Positions 53,013 to 61,699 of a DNA stretch of 64,000 bases are shown piece after piece. How positions within the stretch are numbered: the first letter of the stretch is position 1; each line of letters opens with the position of its first letter. The notes under the pieces are model-generated. The model did no database searches, was not told the DNA's origin, and saw only the letters and a program-made list of their open reading frames with translations. A program made the translations under genes and the position numbers. This DNA comes from Coriobacteriaceae bacterium (GTDB lineage Bacteria; Actinomycetota; Coriobacteriia; Coriobacteriales; UMGS124). The stretch covers positions 3,028-67,027 of the forward strand of contig JAHZGC010000024.1 in the NCBI GenBank assembly GCA_019421015.1. The letters run 5' to 3'.

Positions 53013-54524
53013 GTGGATCGCGAGCACGAATCTGCCGTGGGCCGTTCGGTGCGCCGGGAGGCCGTCTCGATGGTCGACACCTGGCGTGCGAACCCTTGGC
53101 TCGTGGCTGCGTTCTGCGCCTACACGGTCTGGACGTCGGGCATGCCCCTCCTGGAGCTCCAGGCCTGCCCGCAGGGTCTTCCGGTGGGTGCCGCGCTGGT
53201 GGGAACCTACCTGGTGTGCGCCGTCGCCTGCGCGGGGATCAGCCTGTGGTTCCAGCGCACCCACGCGCTTTTTGACAGCACTGGCCATCGCGTGCTCACC
53301 TGCGTGCTCATGACCGGCGGGACGCTCTGCGTGGCCGTGGTGGCCCTCGACGAGCACGCCGGGCCGCTTGGCATGGCGTTGTGGCTCTACGTCGTGGGGT
53401 GCGTGGCCGCCGGGGTCGGCCTGGGGTTCTTTCGCGTCGAGATCGACCGCGCCCTGGGCTGGATCGGCGCGTTCAAGACCTTGCAGGTGGTCATGGGCGG
53501 AACGCTCTGCATGACCGCCGTGTACGTGTTGGTCTCGCTGGTCTCGCTCGCCGCGGTGTGCGTCGCCTATGCGGTGTTGCCGGTGGTGGCCATGGTCCTG
53601 CTTCAGCGGGCGGTGGCCCCCTACCCGCTCAAGCGCTACTATGCGATCAACCGGGAGGTGCCCCTTTTGGTGCCGCGCCAGTTCTTGGCGACCTCCTTTG
53701 TGCAGGGCGTGGCGGTGGGTCTGTTCTATGCGGGCACCCTGTTCTCGTCGGAGGCTCCCTGGGACATGATGCGCAACCCCGTGCTCGCCCTTTCGTGGCT
53801 CGTGGGATTTGCGGCCGCGGCCCTTCTGGCCGTGCGGGCCAAGTACGACTTCAACCGCCTGATCTACAAGGTGGGCTTTCCGCTGGTGGCGCTGGGCTTT
53901 GTGGCGATGGCCGTCTTCACACGGGTGCCGGGTGCCGGCGAGCTGACGTTTCTGACGGCCACCGTCTACCTCGACCTCGTGCTGTGGAGCCTGGGGGCTT
54001 ACATCATCAAGAACCTGGGCGCGCCTGCCGTGTGGATTGCCTCGCTGCCCGGGGCTGCCCTCTACGGCGGCATGGCCGTAGGCGCGGCCGTGATGCTGCT
54101 CGCCCCGCTGGCTCTGGGACCCGAGGCCCCCGTGGTGGGCCAGCTGCCGCTGCTCGGAGCCTGCTTCATGCTGTTGAGCTCGCTCATGCTCCTCTCAGAC
54201 AAAAACGTCAAGAGCGGCTGGGGCACCTTTGCCATCGGCTCCCAGGAGGAGCTCTCCACGAGCTTGGGGGCGGCCCTGGCCTGCATCGCGTTGGAGTACG
54301 CCCTCACGCCCCGCGAGGCCGACGTCGTCACCTGCGTTGCCCAAGGGATGTCGCGCGAGGCGGTCGCCGACGCCCTGTGCGTGGGGCCCGAGACCGTCAA
54401 GACCCACCTGCGCAGCGTCTACCGCAAGCTCGACGTGCACACCCAGACCGAGCTGCGCGCCTTTGTGGCAAAGACCCAGGAACAGCTCAAAGAGGTCGAT
54501 CCCCAGAAGCCCCTGGAGGAGTAG
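53013..54524 (+). CDS. LuxR-family regulator with N-terminal multi-spanning membrane domain
   Basis: 503 residues. About 25-405 are hydrophobic helices; the C-terminal HTH reads YALTPREADVVTCVAQGMS, then GPETVKTHLRSVYRKLDVHT. GTG 53013 follows GAGGGGAG at good spacing; ATG 53070 would give a shorter form. It is divergent from the exported reductase at 52684 and probably controls it through the palindrome at 52906. Confidence 0.89.
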   Translation: MDREHESAVGRSVRREAVSMVDTWRANPWLVAAFCAYTVWTSGMPLLELQACPQGLPVGAALVGTYLVCAVACAGISLWFQRTHALFDSTGHRVLTCVLMTGGTLCVAVVALDEHAGPLGMALWLYVVGCVAAGVGLGFFRVEIDRALGWIGAFKTLQVVMGGTLCMTAVYVLVSLVSLAAVCVAYAVLPVVAMVLLQRAVAPYPLKRYYAINREVPLLVPRQFLATSFVQGVAVGLFYAGTLFSSEAPWDMMRNPVLALSWLVGFAAAALLAVRAKYDFNRLIYKVGFPLVALGFVAMAVFTRVPGAGELTFLTATVYLDLVLWSLGAYIIKNLGAPAVWIASLPGAALYGGMAVGAAVMLLAPLALGPEAPVVGQLPLLGACFMLLSSLMLLSDKNVKSGWGTFAIGSQEELSTSLGAALACIALEYALTPREADVVTCVAQGMSREAVADALCVGPETVKTHLRSVYRKLDVHTQTELRAFVAKTQEQLKEVDPQKPLEE

Positions 54525-54662
54525 AGAGGCGGGCGGTTACAGACGCGGCACCTCATCCGATTGCCTTGGCCCGGAAAAGACGCCACAGGGGGAGTAGCCG
54601 GCGAGAACTTGAGCTATAATCACCTCCACGGTTTTCGGCGTAGCGGCGGGGGAGGCAGGTAC

Positions 54663-56876
54663 ATGAACGGGCGCGTCAAAGCCTCCACCGTTGCAAAGGT
54701 CCTGGTCGGCATCGCCGTCATCGCTGCGGTGGTGGCCTTCTACCTGACCCAGCTCAACCTCATGGTCACCAACAACACGCTGCACACCATCGAGGAGCTG
54801 GCCCAGCACGACAAGCGCAGCATCGAGGCCTACATCCGCACCTGCTGGGATGAGCTCGAGAACGTGGCCCAGCGTTTCGAGACCTATAACTGCGACACGC
54901 TCTTCGAGACCCAGGCGCGCATGAACCTCGAGAGCGCCACGAGCGACTTCGACCACATCTACCTGTTGGCCGAGGACGGCAGCGTCTACACCGACAAATA
55001 CGTGGTCTACGACCTCAAGGAAGGAAGCGACAACCGCAACATCGACTTCCTCCGGTTCTTCGACGAGGGGGACACCCGGGTAGTGGCCCGCTGGGACGAT
55101 AAGGCCGAAGAGCTCGGCATGTCCCAGGAGTACGTGCTCTACGGCGTGACCCTCGAGGGCTTTGAGGTGGAGGGCGTGCCCATGCGGGCCATCATCGGCC
55201 TCAAAGACACCCAGCTCATCCAGCAGTACATCGTGTTCGACAGCTTTGAGAAGAACGGCAAGCGCCGCGGCTACAGCGCCGTGGTCGACCTCGACGGCAA
55301 CTACACCATCGGCACCCAGAAGACGATCTACCTCGACGAGGTCGACAACCTCTACAGCTCCCTAGCAAAGGGTAGCGGTGCGGGGCTTACCGACGAGCAA
55401 ATCGCCCAAAAGCTCGCCGCCAACGAGACGTTCAGCTTCAACTACACCGACGCCAACGGGGTGTACAAGCTGCTCTACTTCTCACCGCTCTCCGAGGACA
55501 TCGACTGGTACTTCATGATGGCCGTCGACAACGTGGCGTTCACCGAGCGCAGCAACGCCTTTGCCAGCCTGAGCGTGGCCGTGCTCGTGCTCGTGATGCT
55601 CGTGGCCATAGTGCTGCTGCTGGCCCTGACGGTCTCGCACTACCGCACCGTCCAGGCCAACGACCGGGCCCGCTCCCAGGGCGAGTTCCTCTCGAACATG
55701 AGCCATGAGATCCGCACGCCCCTGAACGGCCTCATCGGCCTCAACCACCTGATCACGACCCACATCGACGACCCCGACCAGCACGAGCAGGTCAAGGGCT
55801 GGCTCAGCAAATCGCACGGCACGGCGAACTATCTGCTGGCGCTGGTGAACGACATCCTTGACATGTCGAAGCTCCAGGCGGGCAAGGTCGACATCGTGCG
55901 CGCCCCGCTGCTCGTCGAGTCCGTCTGCGACGCGGTGGTCTCCATGCAGTGCGACAACGTCGAGCGCCGCGGCGTGGTCCTGACGCTCGACCAACAGATC
56001 GAGGTCCCCTGCATCATGGGTGACGCGATGCGCCTCAAGCAGGTGCTCATGAACGTCTTGAGCAACGCCGTCAAATTCACCCCCGAGGGAGGGTCCATCA
56101 CGCTGCGGGTGCGCCAAGAGCGTACCGGCGACTCCCACGTGACCACGGTCTTCTCGTGCCAGGACACCGGGGTGGGCATGAGCCCGGAGTTCGCGGCCAC
56201 CATCTTCGACGCCTTTAGCCAGGAGCGCCACCGCAACGACGAGAGCATCAAGGGCACCGGTCTGGGCATGGCCATCAGCAAGTCGTTGATGGAGGCCATG
56301 GGGGGCACGATCGCCGTCGAGAGCGAGTTGGGCAAAGGCTCGACCTTCACCGTGACGCTGCCGTCTGAGGTGGCCGACCACAAGCCCGCCTACCTGGAGC
56401 AACGGACCGAGCGGGTCGCCGCTCAGGCCGACGCCCTGAGCCACAGCTTCCATGCCGACCGGCCCCTCAAGGTGCTGGTGGCCGAAGACAACGAGCTGAA
56501 CGCCGAGATACTTCTCGAGATCTTGGGCGAGGAGGGCTTTGAGGTGGTCCATGCCGAAAACGGCCGTCGGGCGGTCGACCTGTTCGAGGCGTCGGAGCCC
56601 GGGGAGTTCGACGTGATCCTCATGGACATGCAGATGCCCGTGCTCGACGGTTGCGGCGCGGCGCGGGTCATCCGCTCGCTCCAGCGTTCCGATGCGCGGA
56701 GCGTGATCATCTTTGCCTGTACGGCGAATACCTTCCAAGAGGACCGCGACCGGGCCCGTGCGAGCGGCATGGACGACTTTTTGGCCAAACCGGTGGAGAT
56801 CCAGACGATGCTCGGGAAGCTGCGGGCCGTGAGCGAGCTGCGCGGCCATGCCGGCGACTCCGACTCCGACGTATAG
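54663..56876 (+). CDS. Hybrid sensor histidine kinase with extracellular Cache-like domain
   Basis: 737 residues. Membrane helix at about 12-32; extracellular sensor of about 260 residues (contains IYLLAEDGSVYTDKYVVYD and YFSPLSEDIDWYFMMAVD, typical of Cache/PAS-like folds); second helix about 303-325; HisKA with H348 in NMSHEIRTPLNG; HATPase with NVLSNAVKFTPEGG and GTGLGMAISKSLMEAMGG; C-terminal receiver with D655 in VILMDMQMPVLDG. ATG 54663 follows GGGAGG; a TATAAT lies at 54615. The receiver needs an Hpt/output partner not seen here. A solute-binding lipoprotein gene follows within 70 bp and may supply the sensor with its ligand. Confidence 0.92.
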   Translation: MNGRVKASTVAKVLVGIAVIAAVVAFYLTQLNLMVTNNTLHTIEELAQHDKRSIEAYIRTCWDELENVAQRFETYNCDTLFETQARMNLESATSDFDHIYLLAEDGSVYTDKYVVYDLKEGSDNRNIDFLRFFDEGDTRVVARWDDKAEELGMSQEYVLYGVTLEGFEVEGVPMRAIIGLKDTQLIQQYIVFDSFEKNGKRRGYSAVVDLDGNYTIGTQKTIYLDEVDNLYSSLAKGSGAGLTDEQIAQKLAANETFSFNYTDANGVYKLLYFSPLSEDIDWYFMMAVDNVAFTERSNAFASLSVAVLVLVMLVAIVLLLALTVSHYRTVQANDRARSQGEFLSNMSHEIRTPLNGLIGLNHLITTHIDDPDQHEQVKGWLSKSHGTANYLLALVNDILDMSKLQAGKVDIVRAPLLVESVCDAVVSMQCDNVERRGVVLTLDQQIEVPCIMGDAMRLKQVLMNVLSNAVKFTPEGGSITLRVRQERTGDSHVTTVFSCQDTGVGMSPEFAATIFDAFSQERHRNDESIKGTGLGMAISKSLMEAMGGTIAVESELGKGSTFTVTLPSEVADHKPAYLEQRTERVAAQADALSHSFHADRPLKVLVAEDNELNAEILLEILGEEGFEVVHAENGRRAVDLFEASEPGEFDVILMDMQMPVLDGCGAARVIRSLQRSDARSVIIFACTANTFQEDRDRARASGMDDFLAKPVEIQTMLGKLRAVSELRGHAGDSDSDV

Positions 56877-56944
56877 CGAAGGCCCTGCGTGCGGCCGAAG
56901 AGACGGCGGTGCCCGGGGCAAAACATAGGGGGGATGGTGGGGAT

Positions 56945-58303
56945 ATGGAACGACCGATGGGGCGTCGCGGGTTCGTTGCGCTTGCTGGGGTGGCTGGTTT
57001 GTCGGCGTTGGGGCTGGCGGGGTGCGATGCCGCTCCCTCGAACGGTACCCGCGACGGACGCCCGCGTGTCGAGCTCGTGCTTAAGAGCGCGGCCCAGGAG
57101 ATGAACTGCGTGAGCGACCCGTCGGTCGACAACACCCGTGCTTTTTTGGAGCGGGCGGCCCAGGCCTTCTGCGACCAGTACGAGGACGCCGACGTGTCTG
57201 TGCGGGTGCGCATGTTCGCCCTTGCCGACGAGGTGGAGGCCGTGACCGGCAGCTTCGACACCTCCGATGCCCCCGACGTCTTGTACGGCAGCTTTTTTAA
57301 CATGATGGGTTACGTGCAGATGGGACGCGTGGTTCCCCTCGACGACGTGATCTCCGGCGAGTTGCGCTCCGACATCTACGACTTTGCCTGGTCCATGGCC
57401 GCCTTTGACGGCAAGACCTACATGATGCCCTTTCTCGACATGCAGAACGTGCTGATCTACAACAAGCGCTTCTTTGGGGACTGCGGGCTCGACGAGTACT
57501 GCGAGGCGGGGAGCGAGATCCAGGACTGGACGATGGACCAGTGGACCGAGGTGCTCGACGCCTTGGCCCAAGGGCTGCCTCTTGACGTACACCCCCTTGC
57601 CATGTACGCCAAGAACAACCAGGGAGACACCCACATCATGTCGTATCTGCGCGCCTTTGGCGGCACGGTCTTTGATGAGGACGGCTCGTTCGACTTTCAA
57701 AGCCCCGAGACGGTGGAGGCCCTGGCGTGGCTCCAGGGGGGTGTGGAGCGCGGCTGGTACCCGCCCCATGCCGAGAACCTCGAGATGAAGGACTGCAGCG
57801 AGCTGTTCTCGAGCAAGAAGCTGGTGATCTATAACTTTAACGGCGCCAACAAGAACCTCTACGACGATTTGGACAACTACGGGTTCGTGAACTATCCTGG
57901 CGGCGTGGCCACGTCGTTTGTGAACGGCTTTGAGGTCTTCGACAACGCAGACCCCGAGAAGGTCCGCGTGGCCAAGGACTTTTTGCGCTATGTCTACGCG
58001 ACGCCCGAGCTGCTCGACCTCTCGGCAGGGACGCTGCCGGTAAGCGCCTCGGTGGGCCGGCGTTACGCCGACCAGATCCTCATGCTCGAAGAGTTCGAGG
58101 CCAACGTGGGCCATGTGGTGAACTTCACGAACAACAGTCCCAACTGGCAGGGGAGCGACGATTCGGTGCGCAGCGTCTTTTACCCCCACATCGCCGACCT
58201 TTTGGCCGGCCGGGTGACCCCTGAGGAGTGCGCCGCGGCCCTGGACGCCGACTGCAACGCGGCCTTGGAGGCCGGACGGGAGCGCACCCGGCTGCATGAG
58301 TAG
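56945..58303 (+). CDS. Extracellular solute-binding lipoprotein (family 1 type)
   Basis: 452 residues. The signal has both a twin-arginine pair (GRRGFV, 6-11) and a lipobox (LGLAGC, Cys27), so it should be a membrane-tethered lipoprotein. The body resembles ABC sugar-binding proteins: PDVLYGSFFNMMGYV, GKTYMMPFLDMQNVLIYNKRFF, then a C-terminal lobe. No ABC permease or ATPase gene is adjacent. Its place right after a hybrid kinase suggests it reports ligand to the sensor rather than feeding a transporter. GGTGGGG precedes the ATG. Confidence 0.85.
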   Translation: MERPMGRRGFVALAGVAGLSALGLAGCDAAPSNGTRDGRPRVELVLKSAAQEMNCVSDPSVDNTRAFLERAAQAFCDQYEDADVSVRVRMFALADEVEAVTGSFDTSDAPDVLYGSFFNMMGYVQMGRVVPLDDVISGELRSDIYDFAWSMAAFDGKTYMMPFLDMQNVLIYNKRFFGDCGLDEYCEAGSEIQDWTMDQWTEVLDALAQGLPLDVHPLAMYAKNNQGDTHIMSYLRAFGGTVFDEDGSFDFQSPETVEALAWLQGGVERGWYPPHAENLEMKDCSELFSSKKLVIYNFNGANKNLYDDLDNYGFVNYPGGVATSFVNGFEVFDNADPEKVRVAKDFLRYVYATPELLDLSAGTLPVSASVGRRYADQILMLEEFEANVGHVVNFTNNSPNWQGSDDSVRSVFYPHIADLLAGRVTPEECAAALDADCNAALEAGRERTRLHE

Positions 58304-58393
58304 GGGTGTGGGAGGCGGTTGCGCGGTTTTGAAGACGTGTGCCGCGCCGTCACGGGCCGTGCGGCCGGTGCTGTCGTGCCCTGCCCAAAATAA

Positions 58394-58423
58394 GGCCGCC
58401 CCGGTTCTCATCCCGAGGCGGCC
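58394..58423. terminator. Hairpin between convergent lipoprotein and oxidoreductase genes
   Basis: GGCCGCC-CGG and CCG-GGCGGCC pair with single-base bulges around a short loop; usable in both directions, but without a long T run. Confidence 0.6.
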
Positions 58424-58481
58424 CTATTGCCCTCACTGCCCGTACGCCAGCAGGGTTTGCGCTCCCTGACGGCGGCTTGGT

Positions 58482-59027
58482 TTAAAACTCGATGCCCATC
58501 TGCAGGGCGCGCAGGTTCGGTTCGAGCAGGTGTTGCTTGCGCGGCGGCACGCAGCGCCTGAGTGCGTCCTCAAGGGCTTCTCGGCTGCAGAACTTGGTCT
58601 CGGCCCAGAGCTTGCCCACAAGGATGATGTTGGCCAGGCCCTTGAGCCCGTGCTCCTCGGCCAAGGCCGTGGCGGGCACCTCGAAGACGCGGGTTCCCTC
58701 GGGCAGGTCGGATGCGGCCGGCACGCGGGGGACCATGGTGCTGTCGACCACGATGACTCCGCCGGGCTCCACCGCGTCGACGAACTTGTCGAGCGAGGGT
58801 TGGTTCATGGCCACCAGGGCGTCGGGCTCCACCACGAGCGGCGAGCCGATGGGCTCGTCAGAGAGAGTCACGGAGCAGTTGGCGGTGCCGCCGCGCATCT
58901 CGGGGCCGTAGCTGGGCAGCCACGAGACCTCGCGGTCCTCCACCAACGCGGTGTTGGCGATGAGCTTGCCTGCAAAGAGGACGCCTTGGCCGCCGAAGCC
59001 GGCGAGCACGATCTTGATGGTCGCCAT
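58482..59027 (-). CDS. 2-oxoacid:ferredoxin oxidoreductase, gamma subunit
   Basis: 181-residue gamma subunit of a four-subunit 2-oxoacid:ferredoxin oxidoreductase, which decarboxylates a 2-oxoacid to acyl-CoA and reduces ferredoxin. It begins IKIVLAGFGGQGVLFAGKL, the family signature, with SWLPSYGPEMRGGTANC near 38-54. ATG 59027 lies one base after the beta-subunit stop. Last gene of the operon ferredoxin-alpha-beta-gamma, read right to left; a hairpin follows. Confidence 0.93.
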   Translation of the reverse strand: MATIKIVLAGFGGQGVLFAGKLIANTALVEDREVSWLPSYGPEMRGGTANCSVTLSDEPIGSPLVVEPDALVAMNQPSLDKFVDAVEPGGVIVVDSTMVPRVPAASDLPEGTRVFEVPATALAEEHGLKGLANIILVGKLWAETKFCSREALEDALRRCVPPRKQHLLEPNLRALQMGIEF

Positions 59028-59028
59028 G

Positions 59029-59898
59029 CTAGTTGCTCCCTTCGGCAGGCGGGTTGGCGATGGGGCAGTCCTTGGCGCGTTCGCGGGCGGCCTCCTCGAT
59101 GGAGGCAAAGCCGTCGGCCTTCACGTCCTTGTAGACGCCCAGCGGGTAGTAGGGCAGCATGTTCTCGCGCATCCAGTGAAAGGCCTCCTGGGGCGTCTTG
59201 CCCCAGTTGGTGGGGCAGGTGGAGACGACCTCGACGATGGAGTAGCCCACGCCGTCGCGCTGGTACTCGAAGGCCTTCTTGATGGCCTTCTTGGCCTGGG
59301 CGATGTGCTTGGGGGAATCCACCGTGACGCGCTCGGCGTAGGCCACGCCGTCGAGGGTCGAGAGCATCTCGCAGACGCGCACCGGGTAGCCGGCGCTGTG
59401 GACGTCGCGGCCGTAGGGGGAGGTCTGCGTGACCTGGTTCGGCAGGCTCGTGGGGGCCATCTGGCCGCCGGTCATGCCGTAGATGGCGTTGTTGATGAAG
59501 ATGACCGTGATCTTCTCGCCACGGGTGGCCGCGTGCACGGTCTCGGCCATGCCGATGGAGGCCAGGTCGCCGTCGCCCTGGTAGGCAAAGACGATGTTCT
59601 CGGGGTGCACGCGCTTCACGGCCGTGGCGACCGCCGGGGCGCGGCCGTGGGCGGCCTCGATCATGTCGCAGCCAAAGAAGTCGTAGGCCATGACCGAGCA
59701 GCCCACCGGGGCGACGCCTACGGTCTGACCCTCGATGCCGAGCTGGTCCATGACCTCGCACACCAGGCGGTTCACCAGGCCGTGGGGGCAGCCGGGGCAG
59801 TAGGAGTTCTGAACGGGCTCCAGCGACGTCGGGCGGCAGAAGACGACCTTCTCGTCCTCCGCAAGCTGGGGCTGGATGTCTGCTTTGTAGTCGTGCAC
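59029..59898 (-). CDS. 2-oxoacid:ferredoxin oxidoreductase, beta (thiamine diphosphate) subunit
   Basis: 289 residues. TPP/Mg site GDGDLASIGMAETVHAATRG (about 108-127) through IFINNAIYGMTGGQ (about 134-147); the cluster-related CPGCPHG (about 34-40) and the VAPVGCSVMAYDFFG block are typical of Kor/Vor beta subunits. The ATG at 59898 starts two bases after the alpha stop. Works with alpha, gamma and the ferredoxin subunit. Confidence 0.94.
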   Translation of the reverse strand: MHDYKADIQPQLAEDEKVVFCRPTSLEPVQNSYCPGCPHGLVNRLVCEVMDQLGIEGQTVGVAPVGCSVMAYDFFGCDMIEAAHGRAPAVATAVKRVHPENIVFAYQGDGDLASIGMAETVHAATRGEKITVIFINNAIYGMTGGQMAPTSLPNQVTQTSPYGRDVHSAGYPVRVCEMLSTLDGVAYAERVTVDSPKHIAQAKKAIKKAFEYQRDGVGYSIVEVVSTCPTNWGKTPQEAFHWMRENMLPYYPLGVYKDVKADGFASIEEAARERAKDCPIANPPAEGSN

Positions 59899-59900
59899 GG

Positions 59901-61031
59901 TTACTCACCTGCCTTGGGAGCGTCGGTGGGGGTGGGGGAGACGCCCAGCTCGGCGGCCATGGCCTCGATCTTGGCCAGGACCTCGCCGGGGGTCGGGATG
60001 ATGCCGCCGGTGCGGCCGTAGAACTCCACGGGGGCGCGGCCGTTCACGGCAAGGCGCACGTCGTCGACCATCTGGCCCATGTTCATCTCGACCGAGAGGT
60101 AGGCCTTTGCGGTGCCCAGGGTGGCCTCGACGGCGTCCACCGGGAAGGGCCACAGGGTGATGGGGCGCACCAGGCCGGCCTTGATGCCCTTGGCGCGGGC
60201 CGCCACCACGGCGCTGTGGGCGATGCGGGCCGTGGCACCGAACGAGACGAGCACGATGTCGGCATCCTCGGTCATGAAGCTCTCGGCGCGCTGCTCGCTG
60301 GCCTTGATCTGCTCGTAGCGCTCAAAGCGCTCGCGGTTGAGGCGTTCGAGGTCGGCGGCCTGCAGGTAAAGCGAGTTGGCGACGTTGTGGGCGCGCTCGC
60401 CCTTGTGGCCGCAGGTGGCCCAGGGCTTGGCCGGTAGGCTGGCGGGGTCGATGGGCTCGGGCAGCACCACGGGCTCCATCATCTGGCCGAGCATGCCGTC
60501 GGCCAGGAGCATGACGGGCGTGCGGTAGCGGTCGGCCACGTCGAAGGCCGTGTAGATGAGGTCGGCCATCTCCTGCACGGTGCTCGGGGCGAACACGGGC
60601 ATGAAGAAGTCGCCGTGGCCCAGGGCACGGGTGGCCTGCCAGTAGTCGCTCTGGGAGGGCTGGATGCCGCCGAGGCCGGGGCCGCCGCGCTGCACGTTCA
60701 CGATGACGCCGGGCAGGTCGGCGCCGGCCATGTAGCTCACGCCCTCGCCCTTGAGCGAGACGCCCGGGCTCGAGCTCGACGTCATGGCGCGGGCACCGGC
60801 GGCGCTGGCGCCGTAGACCATGTTGATGGCCGCGATCTCGCTCTCGGCCTGCAGATAGGTGCCGCCGATCTTGGGCATCTGTTTGCTCATGTAGGCCGCA
60901 AGCTCGGTCTGGGGCGTGATGGGGTAGCCAAAGAAGAACCGGCAGCCGGCGCGCATGGCGCCCTCGGCCAGGGCCTCGTTGCCCTTCATGAGCACCTTTT
61001 TGGGCTTTTCGTGCGTGGTCTTCTCGGCCAT
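59901..61031 (-). CDS. vorB: 2-oxoacid:ferredoxin oxidoreductase, alpha subunit (VorB-like)
   Basis: 376 residues. The N-terminus KVLMKGNEALAEGAMRAGCR with FFGYPITPQTE and YLQAESEIAAINMVYGA, then SSSSPGVSLKGEGVSYMAGA and GGPGLGGIQPSQSDY, closely follows proteins annotated VorB (branched-chain 2-oxoacid, 3-methyl-2-oxobutanoate, oxidoreductase), although 2-oxoglutarate enzymes are similar. The substrate is therefore probable, not certain. In fermenting or respiring anaerobes this enzyme links amino-acid degradation or synthesis to ferredoxin. Confidence 0.9.
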   Translation of the reverse strand: MAEKTTHEKPKKVLMKGNEALAEGAMRAGCRFFFGYPITPQTELAAYMSKQMPKIGGTYLQAESEIAAINMVYGASAAGARAMTSSSSPGVSLKGEGVSYMAGADLPGVIVNVQRGGPGLGGIQPSQSDYWQATRALGHGDFFMPVFAPSTVQEMADLIYTAFDVADRYRTPVMLLADGMLGQMMEPVVLPEPIDPASLPAKPWATCGHKGERAHNVANSLYLQAADLERLNRERFERYEQIKASEQRAESFMTEDADIVLVSFGATARIAHSAVVAARAKGIKAGLVRPITLWPFPVDAVEATLGTAKAYLSVEMNMGQMVDDVRLAVNGRAPVEFYGRTGGIIPTPGEVLAKIEAMAAELGVSPTPTDAPKAGE

Positions 61032-61244
61032 CTACCTCACCACCGTAATCGCGACGTCGGGGCAGACCAGGTAGCACGTGCCGCACCCGGTGCAGCGGCC
61101 CTGCTCCCCCTCTTTGATGCGTGCGGGATGGTATCCCTTTGCAGTGATGCGGGCCGGGTCGAGCTCGATGATGCCGCGCGGGCATGCGTCGACGCACAGG
61201 CCGCATCCCTTGCAGTAGTGGTCGTCCACGATGATTCGTGGCAT
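61032..61244 (-). CDS. 2-oxoacid:ferredoxin oxidoreductase, ferredoxin (delta) subunit
   Basis: 70-residue 2x[4Fe-4S] ferredoxin: CKGCGLCVDACPRG (about 11-24) and CTGCGTCYLVCPD (about 51-63). First gene of the operon; its stop abuts the alpha start. It is the internal electron acceptor of the complex. Before an insertion it probably lay about 95 bp downstream of the P-loop ATPase now at 63733-63002. Confidence 0.94.
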   Translation of the reverse strand: MPRIIVDDHYCKGCGLCVDACPRGIIELDPARITAKGYHPARIKEGEQGRCTGCGTCYLVCPDVAITVVR

Positions 61245-61338
61245 GGGACTCCTCCCTCTCTTGAATCTATGCGCGGCCGTGGGATCCGAACCATCCGGGC
61301 GGGGACGCCCGCGGCGCTGCGGTCAGGTCGCCCCGGCC

Positions 61339-61441
61339 TATTGCCAGGGTGTGAGGACGTATCTTCCTACGCGTACGACCGGCTCGCCAAGCGTCCCATC
61401 GGAATAACACTGTTGGGCCAGGTGAGCGGGCACGCAGGTGG
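61339..61441. repeat. 103-bp direct repeat, left copy (severed 3' end of the ATPase gene)
   Basis: Same orientation and 101/103 identical to 63003-63105 (differences in CCTACGCGTACG versus CCCACGCTTACG). On the minus strand it encodes the last residues of the P-loop ATPase, ending LTPWQ and its own TAG stop, but it is cut off from the rest of the gene. It marks the left edge of an inserted segment. Confidence 0.85.
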
Positions 61442-61699
61442 GGTAGATGGCCTTCCATCAAGGTCAGGATAAGATTGCCTGGCGGGCATAACGAACATGT
61501 CGTTTCCCGTTTATGCTGATGTTGGTGAGAGAGACCAATAGGATGCGCTGAGCATGGAGATGCTAAACGCTTTACATTTGTAGTAATTTGACTATCATGC
61601 GGGTGAAGCGAATCCTCCGATGTTGCTTCGAGGCTGTCTGTAAGGGGAGGATGGGGCGTGACATTATTGTCGCCCCATCATTAGAAAAAGGAGGAGTTT
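61442..61699 (+). promoter_or_regulatory. 5' region of the FMN-protein gene with leader hairpin
   Basis: AT-richer than the flanks. GATGGGGC at 61650-61657 pairs with GCCCCATC at 61672-61679, with an inner GAC/GTC, forming a stem-loop that ends about ten bases before the AAGGAGG ribosome site. It could be a protein-binding or translational control structure. No other gene is seen. Confidence 0.5.
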
